DNA from: Paludibacteraceae bacterium
GTDB lineage: Bacteria > Bacteroidota > Bacteroidia > Bacteroidales > Paludibacteraceae
Direction of reading: 5' to 3'
DNA: 64,000 nt
Assembly (NCBI GenBank): GCA_024400115.1
Contig: JAKSNF010000003.1
Span: forward strand, 62,001-126,000
Shown here: positions 50,143 through 58,820 of the stretch, piece by piece
How the letters are laid out: each line of letters opens with the position of its first letter
Numbering within the stretch: position 1 is the first letter of the stretch
Program-made: the position numbers and the translations under genes
Notes under the pieces: generated by a model
Told to the model about the DNA's origin: nothing
What the model saw: only the letters and a program-made list of their open reading frames with translations
The model's database searches: none

Positions 50143-50748
50143 ATGAAAAAAACAATTTTATTTGCCCTTGCAAGCATTATGCTAATGGGTTGTGGTAACC
50201 AATGTAACAAAGAATGTCAAACTATGAAACAACAAGCCGTTATTGAAAACATTCTCACCCGTGTGTCGGTGCGTCAGTTTACAGGAGAGAAGATTTCCGA
50301 CGAACAAATCAAAACCCTATTGCAATGTGCCATGGCAGCTCCCAGTGCTATCAACAAACAGCCGTGGGCTTTTATCGTAGTTAACGACGAGGCTATACTC
50401 GCTCAGTTGGGACAAGAGTTCCCTTATAGTCGTTGCGACCAAAAGCCGGCGATTGCTATCGTTCCTTGTGGCGACTTGCAAAAAGCCATTCCCGGAATGG
50501 AAGGTTTCTGGATTAACGATGTCAGTGCCGCTACCGAGAATATCTTGTTAGCCGCTCACGCTATGGGCTTAGGTGCCGTTTGGACGGGCGTTCATCCCAA
50601 TATGGAGCGCGTAGCCGCTGCACAACGTGTGCTAAACTTGCCGGAACATATCCTCCCGCTTTGCATTATTCCCGTTGGTGTTCCTGCTGAGCAACCCGAT
50701 GTGAAAGACAAGTGGGTAGAGAGCAACATCCACTATAATCAGTGGTAA
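50143..50748 (+). CDS. Nitroreductase family protein with lipoprotein signal
   Basis: 201 residues. Residues 1-17 form a lipoprotein signal peptide (MKKTILFALASIMLMGC, Cys17), followed by a nitroreductase fold: VSVRQFTGEKISDEQI with the FMN-phosphate-binding SVRxF, AAPSAINKQPWAFIVV and AAHAMGLGAVWTGVHP. FMN enzymes of this family are normally cytoplasmic; the signal implies export across the inner membrane. In relatives from Bacteroidales this is seen sometimes. Substrate unknown. It ends before or slightly inside the prenyltransferase start. Confidence 0.88.
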   Translation: MKKTILFALASIMLMGCGNQCNKECQTMKQQAVIENILTRVSVRQFTGEKISDEQIKTLLQCAMAAPSAINKQPWAFIVVNDEAILAQLGQEFPYSRCDQKPAIAIVPCGDLQKAIPGMEGFWINDVSAATENILLAAHAMGLGAVWTGVHPNMERVAAAQRVLNLPEHILPLCIIPVGVPAEQPDVKDKWVESNIHYNQW

Positions 50749-50756
50749 TTATACGT

Positions 50757-51653
50757 ATGAAAACCATTAAGGATTATATTTTTGCTACTCGCCCGTGGTC
50801 GTTTCCGGTCAGTATGATGTCAGTTATCGTTTCTGCCGCTTATCTCTATGCTACCGGATTTAGTTTTACTATCTGGATGGCTCTTTGGGCAACGGTAGGT
50901 ATCCTACTCTTCCACGCAGCCGGCAATGTGCTCAGTGATTATGTTGATTTCTGTAAAGGAGTTGACCGCACGGACACATATTGTCCTCCAACCCTCACCA
51001 GCGGTCAGTTTACAAAAAAGGAGATACTCACTTTGGGCTTGATTTTACTTGCTATTGCGTGCCTTAACGGATTGGGGCTTATGCTCTGCTCCGGCTGGGA
51101 ATTACTTATTTTTGGTGCTGCCGGTGCGCTTCTTGCCGTTGGTTATTCGTGGCTCAAGTATCATGCGTTAGGAGATGTGGATATCACCTTAGAGTATGGC
51201 GTTATTCCGGCTTTAGGTACATCTTTTGTACTGACGGGGGCTGTTCAGTGGTCTGTCCTTTGGATTGTACCTGCTTTTATAACCATTACCAATGCCGTTT
51301 TGCATAGCAATAACACGCGTGATGTGGTCTCGGATGCTGTCGCTCATATATATACCTTGCCGATGATGATTGGTAAGAAAGCCAGTATCATTCTTTATGA
51401 TATGATGATTCTTCTTCCCTACGCTTGGATTGTTGTTTGTGCTATCTTCGGTCTTATCCCCTGGGCATGTATAATCGCCTTTGTTGCTTTACCCAAAGCC
51501 ATTGCTAATTGCCGTCAGATGCACCGTTTTAACGAGGCGGAAGATGCAATCAATAATCTTGATGAGAAGACGGCTCAATTGCAACTCGTTCACGCGTTAG
51601 TGCTGACCATAACACTGATTATGTCTGTCATCATAGAAAAAATCATTCTATAA
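50757..51653 (+). CDS. UbiA-family prenyltransferase (MenA-like)
   Basis: 298 residues, about eight membrane helices. First Asp-rich motif NVLSDYVDFCKGVDRTD (about 62-78) and the second region LHSNNTRDVVSDAVAHI are typical of 1,4-dihydroxy-2-naphthoate octaprenyltransferase and relatives. Start MKTIKDYIFATRPWSFP is preferred; an ATG at 50742 would add five residues and overlap the nitroreductase stop. MenA identity is likely but other UbiA members are possible. Confidence 0.85.
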   Translation: MKTIKDYIFATRPWSFPVSMMSVIVSAAYLYATGFSFTIWMALWATVGILLFHAAGNVLSDYVDFCKGVDRTDTYCPPTLTSGQFTKKEILTLGLILLAIACLNGLGLMLCSGWELLIFGAAGALLAVGYSWLKYHALGDVDITLEYGVIPALGTSFVLTGAVQWSVLWIVPAFITITNAVLHSNNTRDVVSDAVAHIYTLPMMIGKKASIILYDMMILLPYAWIVVCAIFGLIPWACIIAFVALPKAIANCRQMHRFNEAEDAINNLDEKTAQLQLVHALVLTITLIMSVIIEKIIL

Positions 51654-51654
51654 C

Positions 51655-52281
51655 ATGGGCTCTTCCAAGTCTAAACTCATCCTCAGTGTTGTGGTAGCTT
51701 TCGTGCTGTGGACATTTATGTTCTCGCCGTGGACTAAAACGATTATACCCTTTTGGTATGCCATGACGGCTTCCGCAGTGGTACTTATCGTTTTAGCGTG
51801 GCGGCAAGTGAAAACGATGCTCCATTTTGAGTGGAAGGATTTATTTTTAGGTATCGGCATTGCACTTGTTTTATGGGGAGTCTTTTGGGTAGGCGACAAG
51901 GTCTCTCAATGGATCTTCCCTTCTTTTGCTCGTCCGCAGGTAGATGCTATTTATGCCATGAAAGACGGCATGAATCCTGTTGTTATTAGTCTTCTTTTGC
52001 TTTTTATTATCGGTCCGGCGGAGGAACTCTTTTGGCGAGCGTATATACAGCACACTCTTTGCCAAGTTCTATCTAAACCGATAATAGGTGCTGTTGCTGC
52101 CATCATGATATATGCCTTGGTGCATGTCTTTTCGCTCAACTTGATGCTTATTTTAGCCGCATTGGTTTGTGGTGTTATTTGGGGTGGTTTATACTATCTT
52201 ATGCCACAGCGTTTAGGGGCATTGATTATATCACATGCGCTATGGGATGCCGCCGTTTTTATATGGTTTCCCATCATGTAA
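51655..52281 (+). CDS. CPBP family intramembrane metalloprotease
   Basis: 208 residues, six to seven membrane segments. The CPBP/Rce1 signature is present as PAEELFWRAYIQ (EExxxR) and the later ALVHVFSLNLML and ISHALWDAAVFIW with the two histidines. Family members cleave prenylated or other small peptides, or process bacteriocin-type peptides; substrate unknown. Begins one base after the prenyltransferase stop and is the last gene of the ten-gene run. Confidence 0.88.
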   Translation: MGSSKSKLILSVVVAFVLWTFMFSPWTKTIIPFWYAMTASAVVLIVLAWRQVKTMLHFEWKDLFLGIGIALVLWGVFWVGDKVSQWIFPSFARPQVDAIYAMKDGMNPVVISLLLLFIIGPAEELFWRAYIQHTLCQVLSKPIIGAVAAIMIYALVHVFSLNLMLILAALVCGVIWGGLYYLMPQRLGALIISHALWDAAVFIWFPIM

Positions 52282-52334
52282 TAAGTTATAATCATAAGAT
52301 AATTTAAAGAAACATAAAGAAATTTTGATAAAAA

Positions 52335-52366
52335 TTTGCATATATCAAAGAAAAATTGTACCTTTG
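52335..52366 (+). promoter_or_regulatory. Promoter of the 137-residue lipoprotein
   Basis: TTTG 52335-52338, 20 bases, TACCTTTG 52359-52366. Confidence 0.85.
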
Positions 52367-52436
52367 CACGTTAATTTGAATTAACTACATTTATATTATT
52401 CATTTAATCACTTAATCATTTTAAAATTTTAATGTT

Positions 52437-52850
52437 ATGAAAAAGAGTATTTTTAAGAGCCTTTTAGTTGTTTTACTATTCACTCTTACCGCTTGCAACC
52501 CTTCTGCTACTAAGTTACAGATTGCTATTAAAGCTGCCAATTTGGAATGCCCCATGGATGCTGGCAATGGTGCTACTGTTACCGAAATTTTTATTGAAGA
52601 TAACAGTATCATATATAAAACATTACTTGAAGAAAACGAAACAGTTGCTGTAGAAAATTTTGATAATGAATTTGTTAAGTCTATTATGCAAGCCTCATTG
52701 GTTGAATACTTAAATAATCAAAACAATACGGAAGAAAAAGAATTTCTTAAACTTGTCAAAGAAGCCAACTATAACATTGTATATCGTTATATAGGAATAA
52801 CTAGCAATTATCAGGTGGATATCGTTATATCTCCGGATGAATTAAAATGA
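52437..52850 (+). CDS. Small lipoprotein, hypothetical
   Basis: 137 residues. Lipobox FTLTAC (Cys19) then an unfamiliar domain: LQIAIKAANLECPMDAGNGA, TVTEIFIEDNSIIYKTLLEE, FVKSIMQASLVEYLNNQ, YNIVYRYIGITSNYQVDIVI. Alternating helices and strands suggest a small alpha/beta fold similar to DUF-type lipoproteins of gut Bacteroidota. Own promoter with a leader of about 65 bases. AT-richer codon use than its neighbours, which may indicate recent arrival. Confidence 0.78.
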   Translation: MKKSIFKSLLVVLLFTLTACNPSATKLQIAIKAANLECPMDAGNGATVTEIFIEDNSIIYKTLLEENETVAVENFDNEFVKSIMQASLVEYLNNQNNTEEKEFLKLVKEANYNIVYRYIGITSNYQVDIVISPDELK

Positions 52851-52885
52851 AAAAATACACTTTTTACTATAAATTTGCAAAAAGA

Positions 52886-52917
52886 TTTGCATATTTAAGA
52901 AAAAAGTAGTAATTTTG
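52886..52917 (+). promoter_or_regulatory. Promoter of tRNA-Ser
   Basis: TTTG 52886-52889, 20 bases, TAATTTTG 52910-52917; leader of about 115 bases. Confidence 0.8.
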
Positions 52918-53039
52918 CAGCCGCTTTTGAAAAAAGTTTCAATTGGGCCCCCGAAAATCTTGATTTTTGGGGAGAGGAGGAATCGCGGCTACCTCTATCA
53001 TTGCGGGGCAATGATATCGTAGCAAGCGGATTCCGACGA

Positions 53040-53128
53040 GGAAAGTTGTCTGAGTGGTCGAAAGAGCCACACTCGAAATGTGGTGTACGCATTACGTCGT
53101 ACCGGGGGTTCGAATCCCTCACTTTCCG
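53040..53128 (+). tRNA. tRNA-Ser (CGA)
   Basis: 89 bases. Acceptor GGAAAGT/ACTTTCC is perfect; anticodon stem CCACA/TGTGG with loop CTCGAAA (anticodon CGA); long variable arm TGTACGCATTACGTCGTACC typical of serine; T-arm GGGGG/TCCCTC-type around TTCGAAT. Discriminator G; CCA not encoded (CA only follows). Confidence 0.95.
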
Positions 53129-53168
53129 CAAGCGGAAAGCTCGGAAAAGAGCATAAACGCAGAAACGA

Positions 53169-53200
53169 AAACGGAAGTCCAATCGGGCTTCCGTTTTTTT
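53169..53200 (+). terminator. Terminator after tRNA-Ser
   Basis: AACGGAAG, 10-base loop, CTTCCGTT followed by TTTTT. Confidence 0.85.
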
Positions 53201-53405
53201 GTACAGCATGTCGGACAATAGGAACTTGTTCATAATTGGCTGACATGATGGACAAAAAGGGAGACACATCGTGTCGTTTGGTTCGGTGTTGATGCTCTTG
53301 TACGAGATACCGCTTGAGCACGGAACCGCCGGAGGCTATAGGGTTTTCGAGGTGGGCTCGCACAGCGAGGTCGGTGCCCTCGAATCCCTCGCTCCGTTGG
53401 AGAAT
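53201..53405. other. Gene-free stretch after tRNA-Ser
   Basis: About 200 bases without a supported gene. It contains a partial copy of the tRNA T-arm (TCGAATCCCTC, 53380-53390) and a segment (53341-53368) whose reverse complement resembles pieces downstream of tRNA-His. Confidence 0.55.
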
Positions 53406-53807
53406 CTAACCTAACACCATGTGGATGAAAAATTTTATTAGGTAGTAACAAGCTACAAGCGCTATTATGGTGAAGAAAGCATACATTCCTAAAATAATAA
53501 GCGATAAAGATGCTGTTGAACCTAAGACAGGACGCAAAATCTTTATCAAAATATGAGTGCTATCGTCCCTAAAAAGAGGGAAACATAAAAATATATTCCA
53601 AACTATAACTAAGACAAAAAGGACAAATGCCGTAATGTAAAAAGGAGACTCCATATCCTTTGCATAAAAAGAAAGAATAGCAAAAGCAAGTCCACACAAA
53701 AGTCCAACAATCGAACCTACCACTATATTAGTGATATAATACGTTTTAGGGTCCATTATTTCTGATCTACTGCGGATAACCCGTACATTGTTTTTCATTT
53801 TTTCCAT
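53406..53807 (-). CDS. Small membrane protein, hypothetical
   Basis: 133 residues with three membrane segments: NIVVGSIVGLLCGLAFAILS, FYITAFVLFVLVIVWNIFLC and SLSLIILGMYAFFTIIALVA. N-terminus is short and basic (MEKMKNNVRVIRSR). Translation is consistent over the full length but no family is recognised and no promoter of the common type lies directly upstream (AT-rich leader 53808-53861). Function unknown. Confidence 0.6.
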   Translation of the reverse strand: MEKMKNNVRVIRSRSEIMDPKTYYITNIVVGSIVGLLCGLAFAILSFYAKDMESPFYITAFVLFVLVIVWNIFLCFPLFRDDSTHILIKILRPVLGSTASLSLIILGMYAFFTIIALVACYYLIKFFIHMVLG

Positions 53808-53861
53808 AAGTTTTTTCCGTTTTTATATAATTAATATTGTTCTAAAAAAATATATATCACC

Positions 53862-54209
53862 CTACGCAAAACGATTTAAGTATATCCAATAAACTATGGC
53901 AGCCAATTGAGCAAAGAAGATGAGGGGAAGTAAAATAGTGAACTTACGCTTTTGCGTCTTATGATGGAAAAGATACATGCCCATGATGGCACCTATGCTT
54001 CCTCCAAAGACGCCAATCCAAATAAGTGCAGCTTCGGATATACGGTCTTTTTGCGGCTTACCGTCCCTACCCTTCTTTGACTTGCGATGAGGACCGTTCT
54101 TTTGCGCGCGATGCTTATCTACCCCGTACATGATGAATGCAACGAGATTGATAAGCAACGCATAAGCCGCAAATAGGAGAGAAGGTGTAATCTCTATATT
54201 GGCTAACAT
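53862..54209 (-). CDS. DUF1294 family membrane protein
   Basis: 115 residues. Family landmarks: NLVAFIMYGVDKHRAQKN with the YGxDKxxA motif, RISEAALIWIGVFGGSIGAI, MYLFHHKTQKRKFTILLPLI (HKTxKxxF). Three to four membrane segments. Members are sometimes fused to cold-shock domains elsewhere; here it stands alone six bases after infB and so is expressed with the translation factors. Function unknown. Confidence 0.9.
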   Translation of the reverse strand: MLANIEITPSLLFAAYALLINLVAFIMYGVDKHRAQKNGPHRKSKKGRDGKPQKDRISEAALIWIGVFGGSIGAIMGMYLFHHKTQKRKFTILLPLIFFAQLAAIVYWIYLNRFA

Positions 54210-54215
54210 TGTCTA

Positions 54216-56930
54216 TTAGTCTAACGTACGAGCAACTTCGATAGTCTCAAATGCCTCTAAGATATCGCCTTCAACAATATCGTTATAGGAACGGATAGAA
54301 ACACCGCACTCTTGGTTAACGCCCATTTCCTTAACGTCGTCCTTACCATGCTTGAGGGCAAGCATATCGCCGGTATAGATAACAATACCATCACGAATGA
54401 CACGCAGTTTATTGCCACGTTTGATCTTACCTTCCTTAACCACACAACCGGCAATAGTACCGACCTTGGATATATGGAACGTCTGCTGCACCTCAAGCGT
54501 AGCATTAACCACCTCTTTCTCCTCAGGCGACAACATACCTTGCATAGCGGCTTTGACTTCCTCAATAGCGTCATAGATAATGCTATAGAGGTGAATATCC
54601 ACTTCGGCAGTATCCGCCATCTTACGAGCCGTACCGGTAGGACGTACATTGAAGCCCACGATAACGGCATCCGAAGCCTCGGCAAGTAGGATATCTGAAT
54701 CGGAGATAGCACCCACAGCCTTGTGGATAACGTTGACTTGGATATTCTCGGTAGAGAGTTTGATGAGGGAGTCAGACAGAGCCTCAACAGAGCCATCCAC
54801 ATCGGCTTTGACGATGAGGTTGAGTTCCTTGAAGTCTCCAATAGCCAAACGACGACCAATCTCGTCCAGACCGATATGTTTCTTGGTACGGATAGACATC
54901 TCGCGCTGGAGTTGTTCACGTTTGTTTGCCAAATCGCGAGCTTCTTGCTCAGTCGGCATCACGTTGAACTCATCACCGGCAGTAGGTGCTCCATTAAGAC
55001 CTAAGATAACCGCAGGTTCGCCCGGAAGGGCTTGCTGTATCTTCTGTCCACGCTCATTGAACATAGCCTTGATACGTCCGTGAGCAGTTCCTGCAAGGAC
55101 GACATCTCCCATGTGAAGAGTTCCATCCGATACAAGGATGGTGGCTACATAACCACGTCCTTTATCGAGAGAAGATTCGATGATAGAACCTTTGGCACGA
55201 CGTTTGGGATTCGCCTTGAGGTCTAACATCTCGGCTTCCAGCAGCACTTTCTCAAGAAGTTCAAAGACTCCGAGACCGGACTTAGCGGATATATCTTGCG
55301 ATTGATACTTACCACCCCACTCTTCTACAAGTAGGTTCATGTTAGCCAATTCTTCTTTAATCTTCTCGGGATTAGCAGCCGGTTTATCACACTTATTGAT
55401 AGCAAAAATCATCGGAACGCCGGCAGCTTGTGCATGCGAGATAGCCTCGCGCGTCTGCGGCATCACGCCATCGTCGGCAGCCACGATGATGATGGCTATA
55501 TCGGTTACCTTAGCACCACGCGCACGCATAGCCGTGAAGGCTTCGTGACCGGGGGTATCGAGGAACGTGATACGTTGACCGTTCTTCAGTTGCACGTTAT
55601 AAGCACCAATGTGCTGGGTTATACCACCTGCCTCACCAGCAATAACGTTCGTGTTACGGATATGGTCAAGGAGAGAAGTCTTACCATGATCGACGTGACC
55701 CATGACGGTAACAATCGGGCAACGCGGTTCGAGGTCTGCCTCTGTATATTCCTCGTTATCAGAAGTAATCTCGGCTTCCACTTGCGAAGAGGTGTATTCG
55801 GTAGTAAAACCAAATTCTTCGGCAACGATATTGATTGTCTCTGCATCAAGACGTTGGTTGATAGAAACCATCATACCGAGGCTAAGACAAGTACCGATAA
55901 TCTTCGTTACGGGCACGTTCATCATGACGGCGAGGTCATTGACGGTTACGAACTCGGTGAGTTTAAGAACGGTCGATTGTGCGCGTTCTTCGGCTCTGGC
56001 TTCTGCCATTTTTTCGCGCTCTAACTCACGGCGTTCACGTTTATGTTTAGAGGTAGCTGTTTTACCTTTATTTCCTTGAAGACGAGCAATCGTCTCCTTT
56101 ATTTGACGTTGCACTTCCTCGTCGTCCACCTCGACTTTTAAGGGGCGTTTAGGTTGTTTAGCCTTACCCTTTTGGTTACGTGCATCGTTAATGTCCACCT
56201 TGTTTTGTTTGAAACGTTCGCGTTTACGTTTCTCGGCAGCCTGTTGGTTTGCCAGTTGTTGCGCTTGTTGACGTTGTTCGCGCTCCTTGCGCTTCTCCTC
56301 CTTTGATTTCTTCTCGGGATGAGTAGCCTGATTAAGGCTATCAAGGTCAATCTTTCCCACTATCTTAGGTCCGGCAGGAGTCTGCTGATTTGGTTTAGCA
56401 GGTTGCGCAGGTTTAACGGGTTTAGCGGGTTGAGAAGGTTTAACAGGTTGAGCGAGTTGAACAGGTTTAGCGGGTTTAGCAGATTGAGCTGCTAATTGGC
56501 GCTTGAGTTCAGCCTCTTGCTTGAGAGCCGCTTCTACTTCAGCTTTTGCTTTTGCTTGCGCTTCCGCTTTAGCTTTGGCTTCTGCTTCGGCTTCTTGCTT
56601 ACGGCGAGCCTCTTCACGTGCTTTGCGTTCTGCGTCTAAATCAATTTTTCCAACAATCTTAGGGCCTTGCACTACGGATTGAGGAGCTGCTTTTGAAGTA
56701 TCCTCCTTTGAAGGCAACTCTTGAATGCGTTCTTGGCGTTCTTGGTTTTGACGTTCTGCTTCCAATTTAATGGCCATGTCCTTATTAAATTCCTTGGCGA
56801 GGAGCAGATACAAGTCATCATCGATACGCGTATTAGGATCCGTAGCGATTTGTTTACCTTGCTTCGCACAGAATTCTACGGCGGTGGACATGCCGATGTT
56901 GAGTTCTTTACAAGCTTTGATAAGTTTCAT
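54216..56930 (-). CDS. infB: Translation initiation factor IF-2
   Basis: 904 residues. IF2_N domain at 1-50 ([20 protein letters not shown]), then a long low-complexity linker with Ala/Lys/Glu blocks and an (A/P)KP-type repeat ([14 protein letters not shown] at about 160-190), then the GTPase domain: G1 GHVDHGKT (about 410), G3 DTPGHE, G4 NKCDKP, followed by domains II-IV with the [11 protein letters not shown] fold. Membrane-proximal and initiator-tRNA functions are established for the family. Third gene of the conserved rimP-nusA-infB order. Confidence 0.98.
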   Translation of the reverse strand: MKLIKACKELNIGMSTAVEFCAKQGKQIATDPNTRIDDDLYLLLAKEFNKDMAIKLEAERQNQERQERIQELPSKEDTSKAAPQSVVQGPKIVGKIDLDAERKAREEARRKQEAEAEAKAKAEAQAKAKAEVEAALKQEAELKRQLAAQSAKPAKPVQLAQPVKPSQPAKPVKPAQPAKPNQQTPAGPKIVGKIDLDSLNQATHPEKKSKEEKRKEREQRQQAQQLANQQAAEKRKRERFKQNKVDINDARNQKGKAKQPKRPLKVEVDDEEVQRQIKETIARLQGNKGKTATSKHKRERRELEREKMAEARAEERAQSTVLKLTEFVTVNDLAVMMNVPVTKIIGTCLSLGMMVSINQRLDAETINIVAEEFGFTTEYTSSQVEAEITSDNEEYTEADLEPRCPIVTVMGHVDHGKTSLLDHIRNTNVIAGEAGGITQHIGAYNVQLKNGQRITFLDTPGHEAFTAMRARGAKVTDIAIIIVAADDGVMPQTREAISHAQAAGVPMIFAINKCDKPAANPEKIKEELANMNLLVEEWGGKYQSQDISAKSGLGVFELLEKVLLEAEMLDLKANPKRRAKGSIIESSLDKGRGYVATILVSDGTLHMGDVVLAGTAHGRIKAMFNERGQKIQQALPGEPAVILGLNGAPTAGDEFNVMPTEQEARDLANKREQLQREMSIRTKKHIGLDEIGRRLAIGDFKELNLIVKADVDGSVEALSDSLIKLSTENIQVNVIHKAVGAISDSDILLAEASDAVIVGFNVRPTGTARKMADTAEVDIHLYSIIYDAIEEVKAAMQGMLSPEEKEVVNATLEVQQTFHISKVGTIAGCVVKEGKIKRGNKLRVIRDGIVIYTGDMLALKHGKDDVKEMGVNQECGVSIRSYNDIVEGDILEAFETIEVARTLD

Positions 56931-56948
56931 ACTATAAGATTTTATTGA

Positions 56949-58208
56949 TTATTCGTTTTCAAATTCGGCAGCAAGAATGCGATAGATGTCATCTATTGTT
57001 TCCTCTTCGAGATCAACGCGCTTCATAAGGTCTTCTTTCGGCAAATTAAGAACAGCCTTCGCCGTGTCTAAACCGATAGCCTTGAGTGCGTCAATAACCC
57101 ATTGATCAATCTCGTCATTGAACTCATCCAAATAAATATCATCAACATCTTCTTCTCCTCCCTCACGATAAACATCAATCTTATAACCGGTAAGCATGGA
57201 TGCTAATTGGATATTATAACTATTCTTACCAATGGCTAAAGCTACTTCTTCCGGCTTAAGATATACCTCTGCCAGTTTCTTTTCTTCATCAACCTTCATA
57301 GACGAAATCTTAGCAGGGGCTAAAGCGCGTTGAATATAAAGATTCGTATTCGTGGTATAATTGATTACGTCAATATTCTCATTACGAAGTTCACGTACGA
57401 TACCATGTATTCGAGCTCCTTTTATACCTACACATGCTCCTACGGGGTCGATACGATCATCAAAACTCTCAACAGCCACTTTGGCACGCTCACCCGGGAT
57501 ACGAGCAATATTCTTAATCGAAATCAAACCATCATGAACTTCCGGCACTTCTTGTTCGAAAAGACGTTGCAAGAACAGCGGCGAGGTACGAGACAAAATG
57601 ATTTTAGGATTCTGATTATTATTCTCTACTTGTACAACAACAGCACGTACGATATCGCCCTTACGATAATTGACATCTGACGGAATCTGATTCTGCTTAG
57701 GCAGATAGAGTTCATTATCATCCTCGTCGAGCAGCAACATCTCACGTTTCCAAACTTGGTATAGTTCGCCGCTAACCACTTGACCTAACATATCGTTATA
57801 ACGAATATAGAGATTCTCCTTTTGAAGTTCAAGAATCTTAGAAGCTAATGTTTGGCGCAGATTCAGAATCATACGACGACCAAAGGACGAGAACGGAACG
57901 CGGTCTGTTATCTCTTCTCCAATCTCTGCTTCATCATCAATCTTAAGCGCTTCACTCAGTTCGATCTGAGTTTCAGGATTAGCCACATCGCCATCCTCCA
58001 TAACAAGGCGGTTACGATAGACTTCAAGGTCACCCTTATCGGGATTAATAATGACGTCATAGTTAGCATCTGATCCGTACATCTTTGCGATAACGTTACG
58101 GAATGAATCTTCCAGAACGTTGATAAGCGTCTGGCGATCAATGTTTTTGAGTTCTTTAAACTCCGAAAAATTGTCAATCAAGTTGATTGAATCTTGCGTT
58201 TTTGCCAT
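56949..58208 (-). CDS. nusA: Transcription termination/antitermination factor NusA
   Basis: 419 residues: N-terminal RNAP-binding domain, S1 domain (VSGELYQVWKREMLLLDEDD), and KH domains with PVGACVGIKGARIHGIVREL and LAIGKNSYNIQLAS; the C-terminal tail has LNLPKEDLMKRVDLEEETID. Shorter than the 490-residue E. coli protein because it lacks the second acidic repeat, as is usual in Bacteroidota. 18 bases before infB. Confidence 0.97.
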   Translation of the reverse strand: MAKTQDSINLIDNFSEFKELKNIDRQTLINVLEDSFRNVIAKMYGSDANYDVIINPDKGDLEVYRNRLVMEDGDVANPETQIELSEALKIDDEAEIGEEITDRVPFSSFGRRMILNLRQTLASKILELQKENLYIRYNDMLGQVVSGELYQVWKREMLLLDEDDNELYLPKQNQIPSDVNYRKGDIVRAVVVQVENNNQNPKIILSRTSPLFLQRLFEQEVPEVHDGLISIKNIARIPGERAKVAVESFDDRIDPVGACVGIKGARIHGIVRELRNENIDVINYTTNTNLYIQRALAPAKISSMKVDEEKKLAEVYLKPEEVALAIGKNSYNIQLASMLTGYKIDVYREGGEEDVDDIYLDEFNDEIDQWVIDALKAIGLDTAKAVLNLPKEDLMKRVDLEEETIDDIYRILAAEFENE

Positions 58209-58245
58209 AATGTATTATGTTTTATGTTTAATGTCTTATGTTTGC
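58208..58245. repeat. Array of ATGTTTTATGTTTAATGTC units between rimP and nusA
   Basis: TAATGTATTATGTTTTATGT TTAATGTCTTATGTTTGC: five units of the TATGTTTA type in the spacer. Confidence 0.6.
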
Positions 58246-58682
58246 TATATTTTGAGGTCATAGCGAATATACTTGATGTCGCCATACTCCAAAGTGAGGG
58301 ATTGAGTTTCCTTCTTCTTTACAGGCACATCGACCATGAAAGTATCTTCATCTACACTGACAAGTTCGCCATGCAGTTTCTTCCCTTCATTGGTCAGCAA
58401 CTCCACCGGATGACCTAAGTTCTTCTCGTACTGAAGCTTCGTCTTAAACGGATCGGTCAAACAAACAGACCCTACTTCAAGCGAATAGTCCTCTTTCTCC
58501 CGATCGAACTGTTTATTAAGATAATCGTTCAGCCCTGCACAAAAATCGAGATCCACACCGGCAAGGCGATCCACCTCAACAAGTATCTCGTTCTCGGGCG
58601 AGATGGTGAGGGTTGTTAACTGATAATCAGAGCCTTGTAAGTACTCTTGTATCATCTGTTCTAATTTCGCTACATCTAACAT
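58245..58682 (-). CDS. rimP: Ribosome maturation factor RimP
   Basis: 145 residues. Family landmarks VDRLAGVDLDFCAGLNDYLN, YSLEVGSVCLTDPFKTKLQY-like (usual LEVSSPGL in other phyla) and a small C-terminal SH3-like domain VSVDEDTFMVDVPVKKK. Acts in 30S maturation. First gene of the operon rimP-nusA-infB-DUF1294; leader with a hairpin at 58709-58732. Confidence 0.93.
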   Translation of the reverse strand: MLDVAKLEQMIQEYLQGSDYQLTTLTISPENEILVEVDRLAGVDLDFCAGLNDYLNKQFDREKEDYSLEVGSVCLTDPFKTKLQYEKNLGHPVELLTNEGKKLHGELVSVDEDTFMVDVPVKKKETQSLTLEYGDIKYIRYDLKI

Positions 58683-58708
58683 ATTTTTTAAGCTTTCAAC
58701 TATAAACT

Positions 58709-58732
58709 GAGGGAACCTTTTCGGGTCCCCTC
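58709..58732 (-). promoter_or_regulatory. Leader hairpin upstream of rimP
   Basis: Minus strand GAGGGGACC, loop CGAAAA, GGTTCCCTC: nine pairs with one G-U. It lies in the mRNA leader between the promoter and rimP without a following T-run, so it could act as an attenuator or binding site rather than a terminator. Confidence 0.55.
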
Positions 58733-58746
58733 ATTCAAATCGACTG

Positions 58747-58778
58747 CAAAGGTACGACTTTTTTTTGATATATGCAAA
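58747..58778 (-). promoter_or_regulatory. Promoter of rimP-nusA-infB
   Basis: Minus strand TTTG 58778-58775, 20 bases, TACCTTTG 58754-58747. Confidence 0.85.
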
Positions 58779-58820
58779 TTTTTATGTATTTTTTTGCAAA
58801 AAAAATGCTATTATTAGAAC

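Noticed and set aside
52895..53363. Minus-strand frames across tRNA-Ser (translation with SEGFEPPVRRNAYTTFRVW)
   Set aside because: This is the familiar artefact of translating a tRNA-Ser gene; the cloverleaf explains the sequence.
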